From an uncultured Sediminibacterium sp. (GTDB lineage: Bacteria; Bacteroidota; Bacteroidia; Chitinophagales; Chitinophagaceae): a stretch of 64,000 nt of DNA. The notes below the pieces were generated by a model. That model was not told the origin of the DNA and searched no databases. It saw only the letters and a program-made list of their open reading frames with translations. Shown here piece after piece: positions 26,001 to 34,977 of the stretch. Positions within the stretch are counted from its first letter, which is position 1. Every line of letters begins with the position of its first letter. The DNA lies in NCBI RefSeq assembly GCF_946481145.1, contig NZ_CAMLMJ010000017.1, forward strand, positions 1 through 64,000, given 5' to 3'. A program made the position numbers and the translations under genes.

Positions 26001-26188
26001 CAGCTATGGGTAACAGATCCATCGGTACAGGTGCAGTAGGTGGAATGCTTACCGGTGTTATACTTGGCATATTTATTATCCCTGTTCTCTTCTCAGTATT
26101 CCAATACTTACAGGAAAAAGTAAGCAGTCAGAAAATCGTTGAACACGATGACTGGATACATGATAAAATAGCATTACAAAAACAATAA
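23024..26188 (+). CDS. RND family multidrug efflux pump (AcrB/MexB type, HAE1)
   Basis: A 1054-residue proton-driven inner-membrane transporter. It has the usual twelve helices and two large periplasmic loops. Signatures are KRPVLSTVISILLVLLG at the N-terminus, the IAVPVAILGTFFFMQLFGFTIN helix region, the proton-relay pair in AIGIVVDDAIVVVE (two Asp in helix 4) and LIGLLAKNAILIVEYA in the second half. Length and hydrophobic plan match AcrB-type HAE1 pumps rather than heavy-metal pumps. It is 103 bp downstream of the adaptor and 10 bp upstream of the channel. Likely substrates are drugs, detergents or solvents, but they cannot be read from sequence. Confidence 0.93.
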   Translation: MLQKFIKRPVLSTVISILLVLLGIVSLSKLPITQFPDIAPPAVLVTAAYPGASAEVVARSVATPLEEAINGVENMTYMTSNSNNDGTMTLSVFFTAGTDPDIASVNVQNRVAKASSLIPTEVLQAGISTQKQQNSIIMAIAIYSDGTYDETFLQNYAKINIVPEIQRVHGVGQATIFGTKDYAMRIWLKPDRLSSYGLSAQDVLNAIREQNLEAAPGKFGEGSKESFEYVIKYKGKLSNSEEYENIILKSNIDGSMIRLKDVAKIGLGSFNYTTEAKVDKGPSTGVLIYQTAGSNANEILTEVNRIMERIKKDLPKGVKTFVPYSSKEFLDASIDKVKQTLLEAFILVFIVVFLFLQDLRSTLIPAIAVPVAILGTFFFMQLFGFTINLLTLFALILAIGIVVDDAIVVVEAVHTKMATEHLPARAATLKSMGEISGAIISITLVMAAVFVPVGFMQGPAGIFYKQFAFTLAIAILISAVNALTLSPALSALLLKSNHTTPGKQKGIKARFFGAFNAGFENLTNRYSNSLRFLVKTKWVALTGLVLITAVTVILVKRTPTGFIPTEDQSIFLYSLNMPPGSSLERTKKEMIKVDSIIATVEGVEKSYSVAGMNIITNASSPINGLAFIKLKKPGTRGANEDINAILGEVNQKLSVISAADLFTFTLPTVQGFGNTNGFELILQDRAGGKLEDLSATANGFIGELMKRPEIMYAFTTFNTGNPQYKLTIDEEKTKQFGVSISDLLQTFQTFYGSLQAGDFNKFGKQYKVILQSDISYRLDPATLENVQVKNNLGEMVPVTTLVTLEKVYGPETVTRNNLFNAVTINGVPKPGFSSGQALKAIEETAAMYLPRGYAFEWGGLTREEQQSGSQTTLIFLMSVIFVYFLLAAQYESYLLPFAVILSVPTGLLGVFAFIGLAGIENNIYVQVGLIMLIGLLAKNAILIVEYAVQRRKAGLSIAHAAIEASRLRLRPILMTSFAFIVGLIPLLTAKGASAMGNRSIGTGAVGGMLTGVILGIFIIPVLFSVFQYLQEKVSSQKIVEHDDWIHDKIALQKQ

Positions 26189-26198
26189 TCTTTCAACG

Positions 26199-27617
26199 AT
26201 GAAAATTACTTCTTTATACAAGCTACTATTAATTATAACTCTCTTTAATGCCTGTAAAGTATCAAAAAATACCACTGTACCAACGAATACAGTTCCCGAT
26301 AAGTATCGGGACTATTCGGGAAATGATTCGCTGAACATTGCTAATATACCCTGGAAACAGTTATTTGTGAACGAACAACTGCGGGCATTAATCGATAGTA
26401 CACTTAATAATAATTTTGATGTTCAGGTTACACTAAAAAACAAAGAAGCGGCCCAATTGCTGATCAAACAAAGTAAGCTGGGTTACCTTCCGGAAGTTAG
26501 GTTGCAGGGTGCAGGAGGCATTAACAGACCGTCTGACAACAGTTTATCTGGTTTGAGTTTAAGTCAGTTCCTTGGTAAATCTTATGTAGAAGACTATTCT
26601 GTTAACGCTTCATTGAGTTGGGAAGCCGATATCTGGGGAAAAATAAAAAACCAGCAAGCTAAATCACTGGCCACATACTTACAGTCGGAAGAAGCAAGAA
26701 AAACAATACAAACCGATTTGATTGCATCTGTAGCAAACGGCTACTATCGTTTGCTTATGCTTGACGAGCAGGAGGAAATTGCAAAAAAGAATCTTGCATT
26801 GGCTGATAGCTCTCTTTCCATCATGAAGTTGCAATACCAGTCTGGTCAGTTAAATTCACTTGCCATACAACAAGCAACGGCCCAACGCCTTCAGGCAGCC
26901 GAGTTAATTCCCCGTTTAACCCAGCAAATTAGACTTGTAGAAAGCTACCTCAGTATTCTTTCAGGGGTTGCTCCAAAACAAATCATCCGTAAGGGAAACA
27001 TTTATGAAACAATTGTTTCAGCGGCTCTTTCCCCTGGAATACCTTCCGATCTATTATCCAACAGACCAGATGTTAAATCAATAGAATTGGAACTAATGAA
27101 AGCCAATGCCAACACTGGTATAGCAAAAGCTTCATTATATCCAACCTTGAGTATTACTGCAACCGGAGGACTGAATGCGTTTCTGGCAAGTAACTGGTTC
27201 AGTATCCCCGCTTCACTCTTTATCTCAGGAATAGCTGGCATTTCACAGCCAGTTTTTCAACAGGGGAAATTAAAAACGCAGTATCGTCTTTCAGAAATTG
27301 AAAGAGAAAAAACGGTACTCAGATTCAGACAATCTGTATTACTGGCTGTTGGCGAGGTTTCAGATGAGCTTACAAAAATTGAACAACTAAAAGAACAGGC
27401 AATCATTACAAAAGAACGTGTCGTTGTGTTACAAAATGGAATCAGCAATGCCCAAATGTTGTTCAGAAATGGCATGGCCAATTACCTGGAAGTAATTACC
27501 GCACAACGCAATGTGCTTGAAAGTGAACTTGCGCTTGCTTTAACTCAGAAAGAACTTTCTGAGGCTGTAATCGGATTATATAAATCATTAGGCGGAGGAT
27601 GGCAAAGCAACAAATAA
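26199..27617 (+). CDS. Outer-membrane efflux channel (OprM/NodT-like lipoprotein)
   Basis: A 472-residue TolC-superfamily channel completing the tripartite pump. Lipobox LFNAC (Cys19) predicts an acylated N-terminus. The two OEP repeats are visible: IPWKQLFVNEQLRALIDSTL with NAASLSWEADIWG-like VNASLSWEADIWGKIKNQQA in the first half, and SNRPDVKSIELELMKANANT with PVFQQGKLKTQYRLSEIERE in the second. It starts 10 bp after the pump gene and is closed by a strong hairpin terminator at 27639. Length is typical of NodT-family channels. Confidence 0.92.
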   Translation: MKITSLYKLLLIITLFNACKVSKNTTVPTNTVPDKYRDYSGNDSLNIANIPWKQLFVNEQLRALIDSTLNNNFDVQVTLKNKEAAQLLIKQSKLGYLPEVRLQGAGGINRPSDNSLSGLSLSQFLGKSYVEDYSVNASLSWEADIWGKIKNQQAKSLATYLQSEEARKTIQTDLIASVANGYYRLLMLDEQEEIAKKNLALADSSLSIMKLQYQSGQLNSLAIQQATAQRLQAAELIPRLTQQIRLVESYLSILSGVAPKQIIRKGNIYETIVSAALSPGIPSDLLSNRPDVKSIELELMKANANTGIAKASLYPTLSITATGGLNAFLASNWFSIPASLFISGIAGISQPVFQQGKLKTQYRLSEIEREKTVLRFRQSVLLAVGEVSDELTKIEQLKEQAIITKERVVVLQNGISNAQMLFRNGMANYLEVITAQRNVLESELALALTQKELSEAVIGLYKSLGGGWQSNK

Positions 27618-27638
27618 TCTATTTAAATGCACTAGCTC

Positions 27639-27676
27639 AAAATGTTACTAATCAGTCTGCTGATTAGTAACATTTT
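27639..27676 (+). terminator. Terminator of the efflux operon
   Basis: A perfect 17-bp stem AAAATGTTACTAATCAG / CTGATTAGTAACATTTT with loop TCTG, followed by CTTTTC. It lies 22 bp after the channel stop. Confidence 0.85.
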
Positions 27677-27738
27677 CTTTTCGCTTCATGATTGCTTAAA
27701 ATCAGATAGCCAGGATTTCAACGATCAATTAAAAAATT

Positions 27739-28605
27739 ATGTCTATAAAATATAATGAGGTTACCATAAAAAAATGGGCAATACTCAGTTTGTTTTTTTT
27801 GCTACTTTGTTACAATACTACAAATGCGCAAACCAATGAAAAGAAGCCTTGGTTTTATGGTATGTATTTTCAATGGGGGTACAATCGAGAATCCTATTCG
27901 AAAAGTAATATTCACTTTTCCTTGAGTAATGGCGACAGATTTACCCTGCACAGAGCCAAAGCAAATGATTCCCCAGACTTTGGTGCAATTCTGAAAAGTC
28001 CGGGAGATATTTCCATTCCTCAATACAGTTATAGAATTGGTTTTTACCTCAACCCAGACAAAACAAGAGCGGTTGAAATAAATTTCGATCATATGAAATA
28101 TGTAGTTACCGATTATCAGAAAGTACTGGTAACAGGAACGATTGATCACCAGCCTGTACATGGTGACAGCATATTAAATCCAGGCAGTTTTTTACACCTG
28201 GAACATACAGATGGTGCTAATCTATTACATATAAACTATGTACAACAGAATACGCTGTTTGGAACAAAAAAAACAGACCGAAAACTTCTTACCTGGCTTT
28301 GGAAGGTAGGTGCCGGAATCAATATACCCCGAACAGATTTTACATGGCGGGGTGAAAGGCTAAATAATAAATTTCATATCGCTGGTTATAATACCAGTGC
28401 AGAGACGGCCATTCGTCTATACCCTTTTAAAAAAATATTTATTGAAGCATCTGGTAAAGCCGGGTATGTAAATTACCTGAATGCCCTGGCTAATACACCC
28501 ACTCAAAAAGGGAACAGGGTAAACCATGATTTCTTTTATGTGGAAGCCATTGCCACGATTGGGTTTGATATCAACTTCCATACATCCGACAATGCTGGAT
28601 TTTAA
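27739..28605 (+). CDS. Probable small outer-membrane beta-barrel protein
   Basis: A 288-residue exported protein with a signal peptide (about 1-30, ending NTTNA-QTNEKK after a basic start). The mature part has alternating strands rich in Tyr, Phe and Asn (e.g. YRIGFYLNPDKTRAVEINFDH, AIATIGFDINFH), in keeping with an 8-strand barrel. No named family was recognised. It lies after the efflux operon terminator and so has its own promoter. The initial Met at 27739 gives a longer than usual basic head; another start could not be chosen with confidence. Confidence 0.65.
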   Translation: MSIKYNEVTIKKWAILSLFFLLLCYNTTNAQTNEKKPWFYGMYFQWGYNRESYSKSNIHFSLSNGDRFTLHRAKANDSPDFGAILKSPGDISIPQYSYRIGFYLNPDKTRAVEINFDHMKYVVTDYQKVLVTGTIDHQPVHGDSILNPGSFLHLEHTDGANLLHINYVQQNTLFGTKKTDRKLLTWLWKVGAGINIPRTDFTWRGERLNNKFHIAGYNTSAETAIRLYPFKKIFIEASGKAGYVNYLNALANTPTQKGNRVNHDFFYVEAIATIGFDINFHTSDNAGF

Positions 28606-28653
28606 AGGCCTCAGAACTGAATAAAGTGCCTTGTTTTATAAACTACTGCCCTA

Positions 28654-29877
28654 CTATACCTTATTCACGCCGGAAACGCCGGCAATCGCAATCAGGGAAA
28701 TAAAGGAAGAAGTATAAAAAAGATATTGATAAGGCACATCAATTAAAGCAAATACAATTACAACCGTAAGCTTTAGTGTTGCCAAAGGAATATTGTTCCG
28801 GTGCTTCCATTTTATGCTGCCAAATACAAAAATAAGCGGCAATAAAAAAGAGCAGAGAATAAGCAATTGGTGTTGAAGTTCAATATTTTCTGGTCCGAAG
28901 AATTTGGCCAACCCCGTGCTTTGCGTAAAGTATACTGGTGATTCTTTCCAGATTCTTGCAGCATGTTCTATATATTGTTGCGGTTGCTGAAAGGCTATTT
29001 GCAATGGTTTGATGCCAAAAGGAAGCACCACTAGCAGAAGCACTACGGAAACAAAAGACAATATAAAGCGAATCGTATCAGGTTTTTGTTTATGAACCAG
29101 TACGAGGTACACCAACATTGCGGGTAACCAGCCGGCAATAGCATAACGGCTAAGGGCACATAATGCGGCAGCAATACCAATAAGCAGAAAATTTTCAGAC
29201 AATATGGCCAGTACGAGTAAACTATAATAAAACACCACAATCCCTTCTTCAGAAAGCCGGATAAAATTATGTGAGGGCTCAGTATATAGCCATAAACATA
29301 AAATACCAGCAACCAATAATAAAACTGCCCCGGATATTTTCTGCCAGTGAGCGCGCCACAATAGTATAAAAATGCCAAAGGAAAAAAATACAGCAAGGGA
29401 AGTAATCCATCTTGGATCAAACCCGAATTTTACTGCAGCCAAAAATGGCATCCACATAGCAGGTAGATAAATTGGTTTTATACCGCTCCAGATTTCCAAC
29501 ACTGGATCATACACTGCAGACCAGTTACCTTCTAGCCAACGTTTACACATTACCTCCATAATAGGAATCATATCGGCATCAGTATAACTAAGTGGCGATT
29601 GATGAATCCATTGCCTGGTAAACAGAAAAATTACAAAGCCTCCAAACAATAACATAGCCAGTTGATAAGCAGATACAACGGATGGCTCTTTTAAACTGAA
29701 AGCAAGTTTGCTTTTTTGAGCCGGCATTTTCAAAAGTAAAAACGCTATAGCTATTCCACTTAATACATATACTATTGAAACAAGATGACTGATCGAAGAA
29801 AACTTTAGTGAATAGGTTACAGATATTGTTTCCAGTAACAGTAAAATAAGCAGCCATTGTTTAGTAGTACGCATCAA
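28654..29877 (-). CDS. Polytopic membrane protein, possibly GT-C (GT87-like) mannosyltransferase
   Basis: A 407-residue inner-membrane protein with about ten hydrophobic helices. The loop after the second or third helix, SYTDADMIPIMEVMCKRW, then YLPAMWMPFLAAVKFGFDPRW, resembles the region following the acidic motif in GT-C polyprenyl-phosphate-dependent transferases. That reading is tentative. Neighbours do not help: a beta-barrel gene converges on it and a TonB-dependent receptor gene lies upstream on the same strand, with a hairpin in between. Confidence 0.5.
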   Translation of the reverse strand: MMRTTKQWLLILLLLETISVTYSLKFSSISHLVSIVYVLSGIAIAFLLLKMPAQKSKLAFSLKEPSVVSAYQLAMLLFGGFVIFLFTRQWIHQSPLSYTDADMIPIMEVMCKRWLEGNWSAVYDPVLEIWSGIKPIYLPAMWMPFLAAVKFGFDPRWITSLAVFFSFGIFILLWRAHWQKISGAVLLLVAGILCLWLYTEPSHNFIRLSEEGIVVFYYSLLVLAILSENFLLIGIAAALCALSRYAIAGWLPAMLVYLVLVHKQKPDTIRFILSFVSVVLLLVVLPFGIKPLQIAFQQPQQYIEHAARIWKESPVYFTQSTGLAKFFGPENIELQHQLLILCSFLLPLIFVFGSIKWKHRNNIPLATLKLTVVIVFALIDVPYQYLFYTSSFISLIAIAGVSGVNKV

Positions 29878-29939
29878 CTTATTATAGTTTTTTAAAGTTA
29901 ATGCTTTATTTGAATCCTACTTGTTCGATCTCTGTGTAT

Positions 29940-29972
29940 TCAGTAGCAATTAAATTAGTTTATTGCTACTGA
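29940..29972. terminator. Hairpin after the TonB-dependent receptor gene
   Basis: An 11-bp perfect stem TCAGTAGCAAT / ATTGCTACTGA with an 11-nt loop, between the receptor stop (30019) and the membrane-protein start (29877). There is no strong T-run on the minus strand, so termination is only likely. Confidence 0.5.
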
Positions 29973-30018
29973 GAGAAAGACACAGTCTACAGTTACTTTT
30001 TGAGAACACTCAATAGTT

Positions 30019-32421
30019 TTAAAACTTCCAGCTATACCCGACCCTTAACACTTGTGATTCGAGGTAATCGGTGCTGGTATATGTAAAACCATTTCCTCGT
30101 ATTTGTCGTTTAATACGCAGCGTCCCAAATACATCTGTTGCATTGATGAACCACTCCCTTTTACCCTGGTGAAAGGTTTTCTTGAAACCAAAATCCATCG
30201 AATAACGGGCTTCTATCCTTCCCTGTGGCAAAAGATCTGGTGCCAGGTAAACCAGTGAAACCTGTAGATCGGCTGATGCTGGCAATTTGATTGTATTGTT
30301 CAGTTTCAGGTTACCAGAAGTAATGCTTTCTTTAGGTGCACTATATACAGTTGGTACCGGGTATTTATTCTCAACGGTATAAGCATGAATGGTATTGCGA
30401 TAAATATTTACACCAATACTGCTGGTCCACTTTTTACTGAATTCCTGCTGCCAAATAGCTTCTGCTCCGGTTGCTGTACTTTTACCTGCATTCTGAAAAA
30501 TATTATAAATAAGCGTGTTTCCAGGCACAATAGTAGCAATTCTTGTAATGGTTGCATCTGTTATTTTATGGTAAAGTGCAGCAAACAAGTTGCCCAACTT
30601 CCAACTATTCCTGTATCCTATTTCAAAACTATTGGTAAACTGAGGACGCAATGTAGGGTTCCCTACTTTCAACAACTCTGGCTCATCGTATTTTGGGAAA
30701 ATGCGAATATCAACTTCATTGGGTCTGTCAACCCGTCTGTTAAAAAATACAGACAATTTATTGTTGGCATCAAATTTATAGGCCAGTCTGATATTCGGGA
30801 AAGGCTGCGCATAGTCATATCCATCACTTGTATATGTATTGTGATTGGGATTTACTTCATAATTTACTTTTACATACTCCAGTCGCAAACCTGCTTCCAG
30901 TTCAAGCTTACCAGACTCATACACATAATTACAGTATAAAGCTGGTATTACTTCCCGATACGTAGCCCAGCCACCTGCGTTTGGATCGATCGGAGAATTT
31001 AAGCCGGGAAAGAAAAGCATATTGGTGGGGATAGACCTATAACGAAAACGTCCACCCATTTCTATTCTGCCGCTGCGCAAAGGTTTCACATAGTCAACAC
31101 TCAAATCAGATACATGTTCATCCGATAAAAGTTTAAAAGCATCTTCTCCCGTATAAGAAGGCATAATATTGGTGAAAAAATATTTCTCATCTTCACGGTG
31201 AAAGGTATAATTGAAAGCTATGTTTAAAACATGCCCGGGCTGGTTGTATTTATGCTGGTATGCTGCTGAAGCAATTGCCGTATATTTTACTTCATCCTCC
31301 AAAAATTGCCATAAACGAAGTTGTTGTGACAGGTCTTTATTATAATAAGGTATATCACCCCTGTCAATAATTTTTTCCCGGTTAAAGAATCCAGAAATGG
31401 TAAAGCTGTTGCTTTCATCGGGATTCCAGTCAATTCCGGTTTTAATGGTACTGAAAGATGTATTCCTGTTTCTTTTTACCTGCTGCTGTATTTCTGTTCC
31501 GTCATTGTATTTCCTTACAGCAAACTCATTTCTGTTAAGCGTATGGGTATATAACCAATCGGCCTGTAAAAATGTATTCAGTTTGTTTTTTCTGTAGTTA
31601 AGCGAAACAGATGGATTGAGTTTTGGCGTTGCCTGGTATTGTCTTCTGATACCGGGCAGGTTGTCTCTTCTAATCCAAAGTGAACCAAGACCACCCGAAA
31701 ACCCAACCTTACCATTCCATCCTTCAGTCCTGCTTTTTTTATAAATAATATTAATGATGCCGGCATTGCCATTGGCCTCATACATGGCAGAAGGGCTATT
31801 GATAATTTCTATTCTTTCGATTGCAGATGCGGGCAGGTTGTCAAGGGCAGATTGATTACCAAATCCAGTAATGGCATTTTGTTTTCCATCGATCAGTACG
31901 GTTACTTTGTCGTTGCCCCGCAATAATATTTTTCCATCCTGCACAGTAACGCCTGGCAGGTTTTGCATTACCTGTAATACAGAACCTCCTGCCTGTGCGG
32001 GATTATTGGCAACCGTAAATACTTTTTTATCCATTTTATCCGAAACCCCTTCTTTGGTTCTTGTAGCACTTACTACTACATCTCCCAACAACTTAGGTTC
32101 TTCGGTTAATTCAATGATACCCAAATCGAGGTACTGGCTCAGGCTACCTACCATCATTTCCTGGCGATAAGTATTGTACCCGGCATAACTGGCAGCGAGC
32201 AGGTAATTGCCTTTTTTTATACCTGTAAGTATAAAACGGCCATCTTCACTACTAATTGTACCTCCAACGAACACACTATCTGCACTGTTATGGATGGTTA
32301 CATTTACATAAGCCAGTGGTTCTTTTGTTTTGGCATCTTTCAACTGACCCGAAACGGTGACGGTACCCTGTGCCTGTAGCAATACAGGTAATAAAAAGCA
32401 TAAAAACACCCAATTTTTCAT
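30019..32421 (-). CDS. TonB-dependent outer-membrane receptor (carboxypeptidase-reg domain, OMP_b-brl_3 type)
   Basis: An 800-residue outer-membrane receptor. The signal peptide ends near residue 18 (LLQAQG). A carboxypeptidase-regulatory-like domain (about 20-110, VSGQLKDAKTKEPLAYVNVTI) is followed by a plug with SVLQVMQNLPGVTVQDGKIL and ERIEIINSPSAMYEANGNAG, then a 22-strand-type barrel ending in the aromatic VLRVGYSWKF. No SusD partner is present, so it is not a classic SusC pair. It is divergent from the OmpR-type regulator gene, 112 bp away, whose kinase may control it. The ligand is unknown. Confidence 0.88.
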   Translation of the reverse strand: MKNWVFLCFLLPVLLQAQGTVTVSGQLKDAKTKEPLAYVNVTIHNSADSVFVGGTISSEDGRFILTGIKKGNYLLAASYAGYNTYRQEMMVGSLSQYLDLGIIELTEEPKLLGDVVVSATRTKEGVSDKMDKKVFTVANNPAQAGGSVLQVMQNLPGVTVQDGKILLRGNDKVTVLIDGKQNAITGFGNQSALDNLPASAIERIEIINSPSAMYEANGNAGIINIIYKKSRTEGWNGKVGFSGGLGSLWIRRDNLPGIRRQYQATPKLNPSVSLNYRKNKLNTFLQADWLYTHTLNRNEFAVRKYNDGTEIQQQVKRNRNTSFSTIKTGIDWNPDESNSFTISGFFNREKIIDRGDIPYYNKDLSQQLRLWQFLEDEVKYTAIASAAYQHKYNQPGHVLNIAFNYTFHREDEKYFFTNIMPSYTGEDAFKLLSDEHVSDLSVDYVKPLRSGRIEMGGRFRYRSIPTNMLFFPGLNSPIDPNAGGWATYREVIPALYCNYVYESGKLELEAGLRLEYVKVNYEVNPNHNTYTSDGYDYAQPFPNIRLAYKFDANNKLSVFFNRRVDRPNEVDIRIFPKYDEPELLKVGNPTLRPQFTNSFEIGYRNSWKLGNLFAALYHKITDATITRIATIVPGNTLIYNIFQNAGKSTATGAEAIWQQEFSKKWTSSIGVNIYRNTIHAYTVENKYPVPTVYSAPKESITSGNLKLNNTIKLPASADLQVSLVYLAPDLLPQGRIEARYSMDFGFKKTFHQGKREWFINATDVFGTLRIKRQIRGNGFTYTSTDYLESQVLRVGYSWKF

Positions 32422-32533
32422 AGCACAAAATAAACAATCAATCCTGAAGCAATTCTGAATTCAGCGCAACGGGGCTATGTTCAGGATTCCTACAGATTTT
32501 TCGCCGTATTTTACAATAGCAAAACGCACAACT

Positions 32534-33211
32534 GTGAAGATTCTTATCATTGAAGATGAACCGGATTTAAATAAGTCATTAGTCGATTTTCTGAATACAG
32601 AGGGGTATTTATGCGAATCTGCAATCACTTATAAGGAAGCTTTGGATAAAATAGATCATTTTATTTATGACTGTATTGTGCTCGACATAATGTTACCAGG
32701 TGGTTCTGGGTTACAATTGTTGCATTACTTAAAAGAAGACAACAGGATTGACGGCATTATTATTATTTCTGCAAAAGGGGCGCTGGAAGATAAAATTGAA
32801 GGCTTACGACTTGGCGCAGATGATTACCTGATGAAACCTTTTCACTTTTCTGAATTAAGTGTTCGTATTTCTGCAATCATTAGAAGAAAGCATTTTTCAG
32901 GAAACACCATATTTACCGTTGGCCCTTTTCGCATTGACACTACAGGCAAAAGCATTTTCGTTAATGACCAACACTTAGAGCTAACTCAAAAAGAATTTCA
33001 GCTCTTACTATTTCTTATTATTAACCGTAATCGGGTTTTATCTAAAACTGCAATTGCGGAGCATTTGTGGGGAGATGATATGAGCTTCTCAGATAGTTTC
33101 GACTTCATATATGCACATATCAAAAATCTGCGAAAAAAAATACAAGCTGCCGGAGTAAATGATCCATTAAAATCTATTTATGGTGAAGGTTATAAAATGG
33201 AACTCTCATGA
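32534..33211 (+). CDS. OmpR/PhoB-family response regulator
   Basis: A 225-residue two-component regulator. The receiver domain begins KILIIEDEPDLN, the phosphoacceptor lies in CIVLDIMLPGGSGL and the conserved Lys in DDYLMKPFHFSEL. The winged-helix output has ELTQKEFQLLLFLIINRNRVLS and YAHIKNLRKKI. Start: GTG at 32534, which places the receiver at the very N-terminus; the longer frame from 32477 adds 19 residues foreign to the family. The stop overlaps the kinase start by 4 bp. Confidence 0.92.
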   Translation: MKILIIEDEPDLNKSLVDFLNTEGYLCESAITYKEALDKIDHFIYDCIVLDIMLPGGSGLQLLHYLKEDNRIDGIIIISAKGALEDKIEGLRLGADDYLMKPFHFSELSVRISAIIRRKHFSGNTIFTVGPFRIDTTGKSIFVNDQHLELTQKEFQLLLFLIINRNRVLSKTAIAEHLWGDDMSFSDSFDFIYAHIKNLRKKIQAAGVNDPLKSIYGEGYKMELS

Positions 33212-34494
33212 AGTTATTTACAAAATACAATCGTACAAATATCGCCACCACACTTATCAGTTTTTTTGCTGGGAGTATTGCCTTTTATTTTGTACTAAAT
33301 TTAGTACTTACTAACCAGCTAGACCGTTCTCTACGCGTTGAACAGCAGGAAATAACTGATTATAGCACCGTTCACAACAACCTACCTTTTATTCCTAATA
33401 CCCGTCACCAATGGCTTACGATCGATACCGCTGTGACTATAACTCCTGAAACAGGTCCGTTAAACAAAACATTATTCAACCCCATTCAACAAGAAAGTGA
33501 ACCGGTTCGGCAGCTCACTTTTAGCATATCAACGAATAATCGTTTTTATCGCATATCGGTTAATCAGTCACGTACAGAAACCGAAGACATGTTGCAGTTG
33601 ATTATCTTTATAACCATAGGTATGATTTTCCTGTTGTTGCTCCTCAACTATTTCATCAATAGAAAAATAGTCAATCAGCTTCTTCAACCATTTTATGATA
33701 CCATAAGCCGTATACGTAATTATGAAACAGCCAAAAGTTCTCCTTTGGAAGCCATACACACAGGTATTGAAGAAATTGATTTGCTTAATGAAAGTGTCAA
33801 CAGAATGACATTAAGAATTTCTAATGATTATGCTACGTTACGTTCATTCACAGAAAACGCTTCACATGAAATGCAGACACCTCTATCGGTAATTAAATTA
33901 AAAACTGAAGCTTTATTACAAAAATTAGAAAACAACCTCCCTGCGTTACAACAGGTATTGGTTATTGAGGATGCCACAAACAAACTATCGCGTCTCCATC
34001 AATCTCTTTTACTACTCACCCGTTTGGAAAACAGACAATACACCCTAACTGAAGAAGTGAATATTGAGGAATTGCTACATAAAAAAATAGCCGAATATGA
34101 AGAACTAATCAACAGTTTACAGCTAAAATTAAACATAGCTTCAACAAAAAATATTTTACAGTTTCATCATCATCTGGCTGATATTATGCTGGGAAATTTA
34201 ATTAGCAACATCATTCGGTACACCCCTATAGGAGGAGTGGTAGATATTCATCTTAGCAAAACACAATTAAGTTTTTCAAATACCGCCCAGCATGGTCAGC
34301 TTGATGATAAAAAAGTATTTAATCGTTTTTATAAAAATGAGCAATCTACCGAAAGCACCGGACTAGGCTTAGCTATTATAAAAGAAATTTGTATCGTTGC
34401 GGGTTACTCAATACACTATAATTATAGATCTTCTATTCATTCATTTACGATCAATTTTACACCACCCTCTTCAGAATTGCTACAAAATGGGTAA
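33208..34494 (+). CDS. Membrane sensor histidine kinase
   Basis: A 428-residue kinase partnered with the regulator it overlaps. Two membrane helices (about 13-32 and 132-150) bracket a periplasmic sensor of about 100 residues. The DHp helix has the phosphoacceptor His in NASHEMQTPLSVIK, the N-box is GNLISNIIRYTPIGG and the G-box STGLGLAIIKEI. There is no HAMP motif I can be sure of, though the linker has that length. Signal unknown; the neighbouring receptor and PepSY-like genes suggest an envelope cue. Confidence 0.9.
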   Translation: MKLFTKYNRTNIATTLISFFAGSIAFYFVLNLVLTNQLDRSLRVEQQEITDYSTVHNNLPFIPNTRHQWLTIDTAVTITPETGPLNKTLFNPIQQESEPVRQLTFSISTNNRFYRISVNQSRTETEDMLQLIIFITIGMIFLLLLLNYFINRKIVNQLLQPFYDTISRIRNYETAKSSPLEAIHTGIEEIDLLNESVNRMTLRISNDYATLRSFTENASHEMQTPLSVIKLKTEALLQKLENNLPALQQVLVIEDATNKLSRLHQSLLLLTRLENRQYTLTEEVNIEELLHKKIAEYEELINSLQLKLNIASTKNILQFHHHLADIMLGNLISNIIRYTPIGGVVDIHLSKTQLSFSNTAQHGQLDDKKVFNRFYKNEQSTESTGLGLAIIKEICIVAGYSIHYNYRSSIHSFTINFTPPSSELLQNG

Positions 34495-34524
34495 GTAAGT
34501 TTGTTGTTCAACAAACTATTTAAC

Positions 34525-34932
34525 ATGAAATACTTATTGATTGCGACATTTTTGATTGCCGGCTTGGCAAATGGACAGAGTACTCCTGAAAAAGTAAAAC
34601 AGATTTTTTCAAAAAATCATCCGTCCGCCACAGCAATTAAATGGGAGAAAGAAGATGGGAATTTCGAAGTTAGTTTCAAAGAAAACAGCATTCAGTTTTC
34701 CATTATCTATAATGCACAGGCAATTTTATTGGAAACAGAACAGGAAATCTCTCTCTCTGACTTGCCAGCTTCTATAAAAACATATATGGCAAAGCATTAC
34801 CCATCAAATGCACTGAAGGGTGCCGCAAGAATAACCAACGCCGAAGGAATTGTAACATATGAAGCCGCTATTAAAAGAAAGGATGTGATTTTTGATGCAG
34901 CGGGGAAGTTTGTTAGAGAAATCAAGGGTTAA
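34525..34932 (+). CDS. PepSY-like small periplasmic protein
   Basis: A 135-residue exported protein with signal peptide MKYLLIATFLIAGLANGQ. The mature part has two similar halves of the form 'VKQIFSKNHPSATAIKWEKEDG-F-V-F' and 'IKTYMAKHYPSNALKGAARITN-EG-V-YEA', the PepSY-like duplication common in Bacteroidota next to two-component systems. The start at ATG 34525 is chosen because it begins the signal peptide; an in-frame TTG at 34501 is less likely. It lies 30 bp after the kinase, probably in the same operon. Function unknown; sensing or inhibitor roles have been proposed for the family. Confidence 0.75.
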   Translation: MKYLLIATFLIAGLANGQSTPEKVKQIFSKNHPSATAIKWEKEDGNFEVSFKENSIQFSIIYNAQAILLETEQEISLSDLPASIKTYMAKHYPSNALKGAARITNAEGIVTYEAAIKRKDVIFDAAGKFVREIKG

Positions 34933-34939
34933 TAATTTG

Positions 34940-34974
34940 TTCAGGTCAGATGGCTTAAAGCCACCTGACCTGAA
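34940..34974. terminator. Bidirectional terminator
   Basis: The stem TTCAGGTCAG / CTGACCTGAA (34940-34949, 34965-34974) has an inner 5-bp helix TGGCT/AGCCA and loop TAA. It separates the convergent PepSY-like gene and the PepSY-TM gene. Confidence 0.75.
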
Positions 34975-34977
34975 CTT

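Noticed and set aside
30019..32421. SusC of a polysaccharide-utilisation locus
   Set aside because: None of the three TonB-dependent receptor genes has a SusD-like neighbour or glycoside hydrolases beside it.
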